A stretch of 64,000 bases of DNA from Pseudomonas sp. UBA6562 (GTDB taxonomy: Bacteria; Pseudomonadota; Gammaproteobacteria; Pseudomonadales; Pseudomonadaceae). Location of the stretch: positions 603,667 to 667,666 of the forward strand of contig NZ_DJJS01000008.1 in NCBI RefSeq assembly GCF_002434265.1, written 5' to 3'. The notes below the pieces were generated by a model. The model was not told the DNA's origin. It worked only from the letters and a program-made list of their open reading frames with translations, and ran no database searches. Positions 44,887 through 53,970 of this stretch are shown piece by piece; the first letter of the stretch is position 1; every line of letters begins with the position of its first letter. Position numbers and translations under genes: made by a program.

Positions 44887-44998
44887 GACGCATCCTCGAT
44901 CGGCTGAAAAAGACATAAGCAACACAGGCGTCATTGTCGTCACTGGATTTGGGACTGGGAATGCAGCAAAGTCCTGGTTTTTATCGAGATCGTCCGAA

Positions 44999-45931
44999 GT
45001 GTTCGTAGATCCGCTGTCCGAAACCCTGGCGCTGCTCGACACGCAGAACTCATTTTTCGCAGGCCTGCAGGCAGGCGGCGAATGGGCGATCGATTTCCCG
45101 CCGCCCGAAGGCATCAAGTTCAACGCCGTGCTGGAAGGCACTTGCTGGCTGAAGGTGGAAGGTGTGGAAACGCCTCTTCACCTGATGGCGGGCGACTGCT
45201 TTCTATTGCCGCATCGGCGGGCGTTTTCCTTGTGCAGTGATTTGGGGTTACCCGCCGTGCACTCGGACACGATCTACCGACACGCCGTCAATGGCATCGC
45301 CCGTTGCGGTACGGCCCATGATTTTTTCCTGATCGGGGGGCGCTTCGCCTTTGGCGACGAAGCGAGCCTCTTGCTGGAAGGCCTGCCCAGCGTCGCCCTC
45401 GTCAAAAGCGGCTCCGATCAAGCGTCCGTCCTGAACTGGGCATTGCAACGGCTCGCCCAGGAAATGATCGAGCCCTCGTTGGGCAGTGCGCTCGTGGTCC
45501 GGCATTTGGGGCACATCATGCTGGTGCAGGTGCTGCGGCTCTATTCGAGCTAAGTGGGCGATGGCGCGCCGAGCTGGTTGTCGGCACTCTGCGACCCGCG
45601 CATTGGCGCGGCCATTCAAGCGATCCACGCCGATCCGGCGCGGGCCTGGACAGTGCAGTGCCTGGCCAAGGTCGCGGGCCTTTCCCGCTCCACCTTCGCG
45701 CTGCGCTTCAAGCAGAAATCGGGCGTCTCGCCGTTGGCCTACGTGTTGCGCTGGCGCATGCAGTTGGCGGCGGGATGGCTGAAAAACACCGACACCTCCG
45801 TCTCGCGCATCGCGCAAAAGCTGGGCTATGACTCCGACAGTGCGTTCAGCCATGCTTTCAAACGCGTGATGGCACGTTCGCCGCGTGAGTATAGGCTCCG
45901 GGCAGTGCCTGTGTTTGAGCGGGGCGAATGA
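44999..45931 (+). pseudogene. AraC-family regulator interrupted by an in-frame stop
   Basis: Both halves are in the same frame. The cupin half runs from a GTG at 44999 (DPLSETLALLDTQNSFFAGL; GDCFLLPHRRAFSL) to TAA at 45551-45553. The DNA-binding half continues right after it: SALCDPRIGAAIQAIHADPA, VAGLSRSTFALRFKQKSG and IAQKLGYDSDSAFSHAFKRV. A full-length product would be about 310 residues with a standard AraC_N plus HTH architecture. A GTG immediately after the stop (45554) could allow the second half to be made alone. A sequencing error is possible. Confidence 0.8.
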
Positions 45932-46019
45932 CGGGCAGGCAGGCCGATGCCGTTCACGACGAAGCGAAAGTCATAACGTTTTTTGGCGCCATTGCGCTTC
46001 GGGGCGATGGGCACGTTTC

Positions 46020-46145
46020 GCGACCGTGCCGGTGACGGTCGAATACGAACTCACCGCCGACGGAAGACGGCTGGAGCCGGTGGTCGCGGTGATGAAGACG
46101 TTTGGGTCGTGGCTCAGGGGCGCGAATGACGGTGCATGTCGTTGA
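46020..46145 (+). pseudogene. HxlR-family regulator fragment
   Basis: A 41-codon tail reading VPVTVEYELTADGRRLEPVV then MKTFGSWL matches the wing and C-terminal helix of HxlR-type winged-helix regulators. The upstream part, where the recognition helix should be, does not continue in any frame, and there is no start. A decayed fragment. Confidence 0.6.
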
Positions 46146-46195
46146 TGTGAGGCAACTGGCGTTAGATTGGCTGCATGAAAGCATTTGCAAATCAT

Positions 46196-46256
46196 GGAGG
46201 GTCGGCTGCGCCGGCCATCGCGGCTGATCGGAGCGCCGAACCGGCCGCTCCTACAG
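46196..46256. repeat. REP-like element
   Basis: GGTCGGCTGCGCCGGCCATCG, then CGGAGCGCCGAACCGGCCGC, similar to the other REP units in the window, in the 270 bases between the HxlR fragment and the TonB receptor stop. Region 46146-46412 otherwise holds no gene. Confidence 0.6.
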
Positions 46257-46412
46257 ATCTGTGCATTTCCGGGGAAGGAAATAAGCGCTTGTCCATAGCA
46301 ACGGCTTTATTGGCGAGGACGCTTCAGCGCAACACATCTGCTGAAGGTTTGGCCGGGAACAGAATGCCTACACCCTGTACTGACCGGCGTCGGCCTACCG
46401 GACTGCCCTTCC

Positions 46413-48536
46413 TCAATACTTCCACGTCACCGACGCCATCACGTTACGTGGGTCGCCGAAGTTGCTTTGCGCATAACGCACGCTTTGCAGGTACTTACGA
46501 TCGGTCAGGTTGTTCAGGTTGACCTGCGTGCTCCAGTGCTCGTCGATGTCGTACTTGCCCATCAAACCCAGCAACGCGTAAGCGCCTTGGTTGGCGGCCG
46601 GCAGGTCGTCGTTCTCGATCTTGCTCTGCCAGGTCAGATTACCCCCCACCTTAACCTTCGGCGCCATGGGCAGTTGATAGGTCAGCGAGCCATTGAACTG
46701 ATGGCGCGGAATGAAGCGGCGGCCGCGGCTGTTGTCGTCGTCGGTGATGTAGACGTAGGTATAGCCACCGTTGACTTGCAGGCCGGGGGCCAGCTCGCCG
46801 GAGGCTTCTAGCTCCACGCCGTCGCTGTCGAAGGACTGGGCGTTGTACAGGTAGCCGCCCAGACTGGGGTCGTAGCCGGCATAACTGGCGACGTTGTCCT
46901 GCTTGGTGTGGAACACGGCGGCGCTGAAGTCGAACCTGTCGTCGAGCAGGCTGCCCTTGATGCCGGCTTCGTAGCTCTTGCCTTCCAGCGGGTCGAGCAC
47001 CTGGCCTTGCGGGTTGAGCGAATACTGCGGGTTGAAGATTTCGGTGTAGCTGGCGTACAGCGCGTACTGCGGGGTCAGGTCGTAGACCACGCCGGCATAG
47101 GGGGTGACCTTGCCGTGGATGCGCACGTCGCGCGCGGCATCGTAGCTGACGCCGTCGCTGTCGGCGCTGAGCATGCGCGCGCCGGTGATCAGGTGCAGGT
47201 CGTCGGTCAGGCTCCAGCGGGCACCGGCGTAGAGGCTCTTCTGGCGATCGGTGTAGTTTGAAGTGTTGGCTGCGCTGACGCTGTTCCAATCGGTCGTGCG
47301 CGGGATGCTGCCGTGCAGAGCGTCTTCCAGCGAAACGGGGACGTAATACGAGTCGCTGCCGTAAAGCGACGCCTCTTTGTTGCGGGTACGCGCCACGTTG
47401 GCGCCGAAGGTCAGCTGGTGCTCGCGGCCGCCCAGGCTGATCGGGCCGCTGAAAGAAACGTCGCCGTCCACTTCGCGGTTCTTGTCCTTGTATTTGGACG
47501 AGAGGCCCTGATAACCAGTCTCGGAAGCGGCGCTGCTGAGGATATAGAGCATCTCGGTATCCTCGCGATGCTCCACACCGGTCAGGGTGACGGTGGATGT
47601 CCAGTCGTTGTCGAACTGGTGCTGCCACTCGGCGAAGGTACGGATGGTGTGCACGTCCCAATACACCCAAGGCTGCGCGATGTTGCTGGAGCGACCGCTG
47701 TAGTGGATGGCATTGCCCTTGCTATCGACCAGGGGCAACGCGCCCCAGCTGGCGCCGTTGGCATTGGTCTTCTGGTCTTCGTAACCGACGGTGAGCGTGT
47801 CGCGCTCGCTCAGGTCGAAGGCCAGGGTGCCGCTGAAGATGTTCTTCTCGCGGGAGTAGCGGTCCAGATAGGAATTGCCGGTTTCGTTGGCATACACCAG
47901 GCGCCCGCGCACGTTGCCGCTGTCGGTCAGCGGGCCGGACACGTCGAGGTCGACGCGGCGCTTGTCCCATGAGCCTGCACCCACGGTCACCGAAGCCTGG
48001 GGCTCGTAGGTGGGGCGCTTGCGCACGAAGTTGACGGTGGCCGAGGGGTTGCCATTGCCCGTCATCAGGCCGTTGGCACCGTGCAGGATGTCCACCTGCT
48101 CGTAGGGCGCCATGTCGAAGTCACCCACCAGCAGGCCGTTGGTCAGGGGCATGCCCATGCCGTCGTACTGGAAGTTGGTGATGTCGAAACCACGCGCGGT
48201 GAAATAGGTGCGGTCGGTCTCGACCTTCTGCACGTTCACCCCAGGCGTGCTGGTGAGCACGTCGCGGATGCTGTTGAGCTTGAAGTCGTCCAGTTGCTCG
48301 CGCTTGATCTCGGTGACGCCCTGGGGCGTCTGCTTGGCGGTGAGGTTCAAGCGGGTGGTCGTGCTGCTGGGCTTGCCCTGGTAACCCGCCACCGGTGCGC
48401 CGTCCTGCGCAACTGAAGTGGTGTCGATGGTGGTGGCCGGCAGGTTCAGGATGCTGTCCTCAGCATGGGCCTGATTGAAGATACTGAGCGTGATCAACGA
48501 CAGCGCTGACACGGTCAGAGGAATAGGTTTGCGCAT
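46413..48536 (-). CDS. TonB-dependent siderophore receptor (FpvA/FhuE type)
   Basis: A 707-residue outer-membrane receptor. Signal peptide (VSALSLITLSIFNQAHA), plug domain (QTPQGVTEIKREQLDD; VNVQKVETDRTYFTARGFDI; GANGLMTGNGNPSATVNFVR), then a 22-strand barrel ending in VMASVTWKY with the aromatic C-terminus. The plug motifs match ferric-siderophore receptors for hydroxamate or pyoverdine-type ligands. No TonB box extension with a signalling domain is seen, so it is not an FpvA-type signal transducer. A Fur-like site lies just upstream. The AGGAG is 12 bases from the ATG. Confidence 0.92.
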   Translation of the reverse strand: MRKPIPLTVSALSLITLSIFNQAHAEDSILNLPATTIDTTSVAQDGAPVAGYQGKPSSTTTRLNLTAKQTPQGVTEIKREQLDDFKLNSIRDVLTSTPGVNVQKVETDRTYFTARGFDITNFQYDGMGMPLTNGLLVGDFDMAPYEQVDILHGANGLMTGNGNPSATVNFVRKRPTYEPQASVTVGAGSWDKRRVDLDVSGPLTDSGNVRGRLVYANETGNSYLDRYSREKNIFSGTLAFDLSERDTLTVGYEDQKTNANGASWGALPLVDSKGNAIHYSGRSSNIAQPWVYWDVHTIRTFAEWQHQFDNDWTSTVTLTGVEHREDTEMLYILSSAASETGYQGLSSKYKDKNREVDGDVSFSGPISLGGREHQLTFGANVARTRNKEASLYGSDSYYVPVSLEDALHGSIPRTTDWNSVSAANTSNYTDRQKSLYAGARWSLTDDLHLITGARMLSADSDGVSYDAARDVRIHGKVTPYAGVVYDLTPQYALYASYTEIFNPQYSLNPQGQVLDPLEGKSYEAGIKGSLLDDRFDFSAAVFHTKQDNVASYAGYDPSLGGYLYNAQSFDSDGVELEASGELAPGLQVNGGYTYVYITDDDNSRGRRFIPRHQFNGSLTYQLPMAPKVKVGGNLTWQSKIENDDLPAANQGAYALLGLMGKYDIDEHWSTQVNLNNLTDRKYLQSVRYAQSNFGDPRNVMASVTWKY

Positions 48537-48559
48537 GGACGGCAGAAGCTCCTACAAGC

Positions 48560-48582
48560 TTGCGAATGATATTGGTTCGCAA
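48560..48582. promoter_or_regulatory. Fur-box-like site upstream of the siderophore receptor
   Basis: TTGCGAATGATATTGGTTCG followed by CAA is a 7-base inverted repeat (TTGCGAA / TTCGCAA) around AATGATATT, which overlaps the AATGATAAT core of the Fur consensus. It is 24 bases before the receptor ATG. Iron-dependent repression is expected; the match is partial. Confidence 0.5.
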
Positions 48583-48799
48583 TCATGCCATTCGGCATTT
48601 ACAGCAGCAATACGGCCCACGTAATTTTTTGACATATTTTTCACAACCGTACGCTGCGCTTGAGGTGGACTGTCCAAACGGCCTGGTTGGGCACTCGTTG
48701 AATCTTGCTCAAGGTTCCCTGGATCGAGTCGATTAATGAAAAGGCCATCCAGCAAAACCAACGTGCCCGGCCCACTTCCGACGCAACAAGGACCGCTCA

Positions 48800-50182
48800 A
48801 TGCATTTCGATAAAGCCGACCCCAAGGGTTATTACTCGATACTGGGTCTGCTCCCGAGCGCCACCGAAGCACAGATCAAAACCGCCTACCGCCGACGCGC
48901 CATGGACCTGCACCCCGACCGCAATCCCGGCCGCGACACGACCCAGCAATTCCAGCACCTCAACGACGCCTATGCCGTGCTGTCGGACCCTGCGGCCAGG
49001 GCCAAGTACGAGGCTTATCTGATCAAGGGCGGCGGCAGCGGACACACTGCTTCGGCGGTGCCAACGCCCATCGTCTGCGCCGGATGCGCGAAGATTTCCG
49101 CGCAGCCTCGGGTGGTGGTGTTCCCTTCGGTCAGAAGCTTTCTGCTGGTCACCGTGCGCAAGCCCATCGCCGGCGTGTTCTGCAGCGAATGCGCACACAA
49201 GGCGGCGCTCAAGGCATCGGCCGTCACTTGGGTGCTCGGCTGGTGGAGCATCCCATGGGGGCCGCTGTATTCGCTGCAGGCCTTGGTCACCAACCTGCTC
49301 GGCGGTAACCAGCCGCCGCTGGACAACGCCCGCATGCTGGGCCACCAGGCCTATTACTTTCGCGCCACCGGCCGGCCAGACCTGGCGCAGTCGCTGGCCC
49401 GGCATGCGCTGGAGTACTGCCGCAAGATTCCCAACACCTTGAGCAAAGGCGGCGCGGCGGGCGAAGAGAAGACCCGTCTGACGCACAACCTCGAAGCCTT
49501 GATCCGACAATTGGGCGCGCCCGCCGAAGCCAAGCAGTTGAAGAACAGTTGGGGGCTGTTGCACGCGCGTTTCTTCGTGCAGGCGGCGGCCTTGGTGCTG
49601 GTCGTGGCGGGCGTGGCCTGGGGCGTGGCGAATACGTCGCTGTCGCGGTATTTCACCTTTTCCGAACCGGCACCCTCCTCCGTCCAGCCCCTGGCTGCGG
49701 ACGCCACGGGCATGCCGGGACCTGACGCGGTCAGGGACGCCTTGCGCAACCTTGACGCCAAGCCTGCCTACGTGCGTCCCGCCACGGCGCCGAACGGCTT
49801 GCCCTGGCCGCGCACGGCGGGTTACCTCGCGGGCGAGCCGCAGGCGATGAGCACGGGGTATTCGCAGATCGTCATCGACAATGGCCGCAACACGGCCGAT
49901 GTGTTGCTCAAACTCGTTGCCCTGCAAGACGACGGCGCGCAGACGGCCCGGCAGGTGTTCGTGCCGGCCCACGGTCGGTTCACGCTCGAGCACATCACGC
50001 CTGGGCGCTATGACGTGCGTTATCGGGATCTGGACTCGGGGGAATTGTCCCGCTCGCAGCCGCTGCAACTGACCGAGAAGACCACAGCACGGGGCACGGA
50101 GTACAACATCACCACCGTGACCCTGTACAAGGTCGCCAGCGGTCAGTCGGCGAGCCTGCGCCTGTCAGAGGATGAGTTCTGA
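48800..50182 (+). CDS. Membrane-anchored DnaJ-domain protein
   Basis: A 460-residue protein. J domain at residues 9-70 with the HPD motif in MDLHPDRNPGRDT; then CxxC pairs VCAGCAKI and FCSECAHK, likely a zinc ribbon; a hydrophobic patch SAVTWVLGWWSIPWGPLY; a transmembrane helix near residues 255-275; and a C-terminal beta-rich part (GRFTLEHITPGRYDVRYRD). It would stimulate DnaK at the inner membrane. The start ATG at 48800 begins the J domain. Confidence 0.85.
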   Translation: MHFDKADPKGYYSILGLLPSATEAQIKTAYRRRAMDLHPDRNPGRDTTQQFQHLNDAYAVLSDPAARAKYEAYLIKGGGSGHTASAVPTPIVCAGCAKISAQPRVVVFPSVRSFLLVTVRKPIAGVFCSECAHKAALKASAVTWVLGWWSIPWGPLYSLQALVTNLLGGNQPPLDNARMLGHQAYYFRATGRPDLAQSLARHALEYCRKIPNTLSKGGAAGEEKTRLTHNLEALIRQLGAPAEAKQLKNSWGLLHARFFVQAAALVLVVAGVAWGVANTSLSRYFTFSEPAPSSVQPLAADATGMPGPDAVRDALRNLDAKPAYVRPATAPNGLPWPRTAGYLAGEPQAMSTGYSQIVIDNGRNTADVLLKLVALQDDGAQTARQVFVPAHGRFTLEHITPGRYDVRYRDLDSGELSRSQPLQLTEKTTARGTEYNITTVTLYKVASGQSASLRLSEDEF

Positions 50183-50191
50183 TCGAGTGGA

Positions 50192-50368
50192 TCAGGGCTG
50201 TCCAGGCCCTTGGCGGCGCTGAAAGCGACTGACCGCGATCTGCACCAACAGCGCCACGATGCACAGCACGCCGATCTTCCAGTTGGCGCTCATGCCGTAG
50301 TGCTCGCACACCTGTCCCACGCCCAGCACGCTGACGAAGATGGCGGCGGGGACGACTAATTTGTTCAT
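50192..50368 (-). CDS. Small membrane protein
   Basis: A 58-residue protein too short for most gene calls, with AGAGGAGCC 7 bases before the ATG at 50368. It has two hydrophobic stretches (KLVVPAAIFVSVLGVG and WKIGVLCIVALLVQIAV) and a basic tail (RFQRRQG), with a lumenal segment between. Function unknown. It is convergent with the DnaJ gene, 9 bases from its stop. Confidence 0.7.
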   Translation of the reverse strand: MNKLVVPAAIFVSVLGVGQVCEHYGMSANWKIGVLCIVALLVQIAVSRFQRRQGPGQP

Positions 50369-50430
50369 GCAAGGCTCCTCTGATTGGCGCCGAGAGCATA
50401 CGGGTTCAAACCCGACCTTGCATCAAACGG

Positions 50431-50766
50431 CTAACGGCCACCCTCGTCCGCTGCCCGTGCGCGCCGAATGCGCTGGGCCAGGTCATAGGCCTCGCCGCGC
50501 AACTCATCGAAACGCTGGTTCAGTTCGGCATACCCCGGTTTCCAGGAAAACCCGTTGCTGTCGTAGCACTGCCCCAACACAAGGTCGTTGAACGAGCCCA
50601 TGCCGCCGTAGGCCGACAGCAGATAGCGGATGGCGTCGGGATCGCCCTCGAGCAGGCGCGCCCGTGCGGTACGCATCCAGTGGCTCCAGTGTTGGTCGCC
50701 GTCGCTTTCCAGCAGGCAGGCGAGTGCTTCGAGGACGTCGGCGAGCGGTGAATGGGCGGTCGTCAT
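50431..50766 (-). CDS. DUF6966-like small protein
   Basis: A 111-residue soluble protein with features of a conserved family: SDGDQHWSHWMRTARARL, then YLLSAYGGMGSFNDLVLGQC. ATG at 50766 chosen because it begins the conserved part. It has no enzymatic motif. Separate from the RND operon by 120 bases. Confidence 0.65.
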   Translation of the reverse strand: MTTAHSPLADVLEALACLLESDGDQHWSHWMRTARARLLEGDPDAIRYLLSAYGGMGSFNDLVLGQCYDSNGFSWKPGYAELNQRFDELRGEAYDLAQRIRRARAADEGGR

Positions 50767-50889
50767 AGGGGGCGAACCTCTTCGAGGGCAGTGGAAGGAA
50801 CGATTGGGTGGCGACAAACCTGCCTACCTTATCCCGAATCGGTTCGAAACCAAGGGGCGCACGGCCCCCTGTTGAAGACGGCTGCCCCG

Positions 50890-53800
50890 TCACGCTTGGG
50901 CATCCTTGGCTTCCACCTGCGGCCGGATCTTGAACCAGATCGCATACATCGCCGGAAGAAACACCAACGTGACGACCGTGCCCACCAAGGTTCCGCCGAT
51001 CAACGTATAGGCCAACGTGCCCCAGAACACCGAGTGGGTCAGCGGGATGAACGCCAGGATCGCCGCCAGCGCCGTCAACAGCACCGGCCGTGCGCGCTGC
51101 ACCGTGGCCTCCACTACGGCCTTGAAGGGTTCCAGCCCCTCACGTTCGTTGAGATGGATCTGGCCGATCAGAATCAGGGTGTTGCGCATCAGGATGCCTG
51201 ACAACGCGATCAAGCCGACCAACGCATTGATGCCAAATGGCTGGCCGAACAGCAACAGCGCAGGCACCACGCCGATCAGCCCCAAGGGCGAGGTGAGGAA
51301 CACCATCACCATTGCCGACATCGAACGCACCTGCAGCACGATGATCAGCAATGTGAATGCGATCATGATCGGCAGCAACGGGACGATGGCCTGGCTGGCC
51401 TTGGCCGATTCTTCGATCGAGCCTGCCATCTCGATTCGATAACCCGTGGGCAAGCTTGCGACGATCGGCTCCAGCTCGCCCCACAGCGCCGTGGACACGT
51501 CCGGCGGTTGCAACCCTTCGGCGATGTCGCCACGCACGGTGATGGTCGGCGTGCGATCGCGACGGCGCAACACAGGGTCTTCCATGCGCACTTCGACGCT
51601 GCCGACATGTGACAGCGGAATGCGTTGGCCGGCAGCACCGACGAGGGTGAAGTCGCGTATCTGCGAAGGGTCCAAGCGGATGTCGCCTGCGGCCCGCCCC
51701 ATGACCTGGACCGAGCGGATGTCTTCCCGCACCGAAGTGATGGGTATGCCAGAGAGCAGAAACTGCAATTGCTGGCCAACTGCGGCGGAGCTCAAGCCCA
51801 GCGCTTGCAGACGGTCCTGGTCCAGCGCGAAATGCAGGGTCGGCACACGCTGGCCCCAGTCGCCGTTCACCGTTTTCATCATCGGGCTGGCCTGCAGCAC
51901 GTCCTGGACGCGCGCGGCGATCTGGCGCAACTGCGCGGGGTCGGGGCCCATCACCCGGTAGGCCACGGGGTACGGCGAATACGGGCCGAACACCAGCTGC
52001 GTCACACGTACCTGGGCTTCTGGCGCCAAGCCTTCGGAAGCCGCCTCACGCAACCGCAGCTTGAGGGCGTCGCGCGCGTCCTGGCTGTCGGTCAGCACGA
52101 TGATCTTGGCGAAGGAAGGGTCCGGCAGTTCGGGCGCCATGGCCAGGAAGAAACGCGGTGGGCCTTGGCCGATATAGGCAGTGACGATCTTCGCTTCCTC
52201 CTGCTGACGCAGCCAGGTTTCGATCTTCACCGCAGCGGCGTGGGTCCGCTCGATGGAGGTGCCGTAAGGCATCTGCAACTCCACCAACACTTCCGGTCGG
52301 TCGGAGGTAGGGAAAAACTGCTTCTTGACCAGGCCCATGCCCAGCACAGCGACCACGAACGCCGCGACCACACCGCCAGCCACCAGCCATTTGTGCGCAA
52401 TGACCCGCGCAAGCAGCGCACGAAAACGATTGTAGCGATGGGTGTCGTAGAGGGCCGCGTGCCCACCTTCGACGGCGTCGACGGCCGGCAGCAGCTTCAC
52501 GCCCAGGTAAGGGGTGAAGGCCACTGCGACGATCCAGGAAGCGATCAGCGCGATGCCCACGATCCAGAACATGTTGCTGGTGTATTCGCCGGCCGTGGAC
52601 TGGGCGAAACCGTTGGGCATGAAGCCGATGGCGGTGACCAAGGTGCCGGCCAGCATCGGCGCGGCCGTGTGGCTCCAGGCGTAGGCCGATGCCTTGAGAC
52701 GGTCGTAGCCCTCCTCCATCTTCACCACCATCATTTCGATGGCGATGATCGCGTCGTCGACCAACAGGCCGAGGGCCAGAATCAGCGAACCCAGCGTGAT
52801 GCGGTCGAAGCTCTTGCCGGTGGCGGCCATGACCACGAAGACCATGGCCAGCGTCAGGGGTACGGCTGCGGCCACTACGATCCCGACCCGCCAGCCCATG
52901 CTGATGAAGCACACCAGCATCACCACCAGCAGCGCGACGAAGAACTTGACCATGAACTCGTCGACCGAGGCGCTGATGTTCACCGCCTGGTCGGTCACCT
53001 TGCTGAGCGTCATGCCCAACGGCAGGCCGGCATTGATGTCGGCGCTCTCGGCCTCCAACGCCTTGCCCAGGTCCAGGCCGTTCCAGCCTTCGCGCATGAC
53101 GATGCCGAGCAACAGGGTCGGCTCGCCGTCGTTGCGGATGAGGAACGTGGCCGGGTCTTCGTAACCACGCCGGACCTCGGCCACGTCCGAAAGCTTGAAC
53201 ACCCGGCCACTGGCGGCGACCGGTGTCTCGCGGATCTTGGCCAGTTGATCCAGGGCGCCTTCCACACGAATCATCACTTGCGGACCCTGGGTGTCGATCG
53301 AGCCGGCCGGGGTCAGGACGTTCTGGCTGTCGAGCGCGGCGAAAATGGCCTGTGGGGTCACGCCAAGGGTGGCCAGACGGTCATGGGAAAAGGAGACGAA
53401 GATGCGCTCGGCCTGCTCGCCCAGGATGTTGACCTTCTTCACGCCCGGCACGTGCAACAGGCGTTGGCGCAGCGCCTCGGCGTCGCGCACCAGGTGACGT
53501 TGCGGTTCGCCTTTGGCCTTCAAGGCATACACCGCGAAAGTCACGTCCGAAAATTCGTCGTTGACCATTGGCCCGATGACGCCGGCAGGCAAGGTCTTGG
53601 CCTCGTCGCTGAGTTTCTTGCGCGCCTGGTAGAACGCTTCCGGCACGCGATCCGGGGGCGTGCTGTCGCGCAGAAAGACCACACTGAAGGCCAGGCCTGG
53701 CCGCGTATAGGTTTCCGTCCGGTCGTAGTCGCGCAGCTCCTGCATGCGTTTTTCCAGGGGTTCTGCGACCAGGTCCTGCATCTGCTGGGCGGTGGCGCCG

Positions 53801-53970
53801 GGCCAGGCGGCGACGAAGGTCAGCTGCTTGACGGTGAACGGCGGATCTTCCGCCCGCCCCAACTGGAAGAACGCAAGGATGCCGGCAAAGGCGATCAGCA
53901 GGATCAGGAACAAGGTGATGGAGCGCTCGCGCACTGCCAGGGCCGAGAGGTTGAAACGCTGCCCGCTCAT
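50890..53970 (-). CDS. RND efflux transporter permease (HAE1-like)
   Basis: A 1026-residue inner-membrane proton-driven pump. Twelve helices with two large periplasmic loops; ALGLLVDDAIIAIEMM carries the Asp of the proton relay and GIALIASWIVAVAFTPYLGV the next helix. LLTALAAILAFIPLTHSVFW marks the C-terminal half. It overlaps the adaptor stop by 4 bases (ATGA). Together with the adaptor and the divergent outer-membrane channel it forms a tripartite drug efflux system. Confidence 0.95.
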   Translation of the reverse strand: MSGQRFNLSALAVRERSITLFLILLIAFAGILAFFQLGRAEDPPFTVKQLTFVAAWPGATAQQMQDLVAEPLEKRMQELRDYDRTETYTRPGLAFSVVFLRDSTPPDRVPEAFYQARKKLSDEAKTLPAGVIGPMVNDEFSDVTFAVYALKAKGEPQRHLVRDAEALRQRLLHVPGVKKVNILGEQAERIFVSFSHDRLATLGVTPQAIFAALDSQNVLTPAGSIDTQGPQVMIRVEGALDQLAKIRETPVAASGRVFKLSDVAEVRRGYEDPATFLIRNDGEPTLLLGIVMREGWNGLDLGKALEAESADINAGLPLGMTLSKVTDQAVNISASVDEFMVKFFVALLVVMLVCFISMGWRVGIVVAAAVPLTLAMVFVVMAATGKSFDRITLGSLILALGLLVDDAIIAIEMMVVKMEEGYDRLKASAYAWSHTAAPMLAGTLVTAIGFMPNGFAQSTAGEYTSNMFWIVGIALIASWIVAVAFTPYLGVKLLPAVDAVEGGHAALYDTHRYNRFRALLARVIAHKWLVAGGVVAAFVVAVLGMGLVKKQFFPTSDRPEVLVELQMPYGTSIERTHAAAVKIETWLRQQEEAKIVTAYIGQGPPRFFLAMAPELPDPSFAKIIVLTDSQDARDALKLRLREAASEGLAPEAQVRVTQLVFGPYSPYPVAYRVMGPDPAQLRQIAARVQDVLQASPMMKTVNGDWGQRVPTLHFALDQDRLQALGLSSAAVGQQLQFLLSGIPITSVREDIRSVQVMGRAAGDIRLDPSQIRDFTLVGAAGQRIPLSHVGSVEVRMEDPVLRRRDRTPTITVRGDIAEGLQPPDVSTALWGELEPIVASLPTGYRIEMAGSIEESAKASQAIVPLLPIMIAFTLLIIVLQVRSMSAMVMVFLTSPLGLIGVVPALLLFGQPFGINALVGLIALSGILMRNTLILIGQIHLNEREGLEPFKAVVEATVQRARPVLLTALAAILAFIPLTHSVFWGTLAYTLIGGTLVGTVVTLVFLPAMYAIWFKIRPQVEAKDAQA

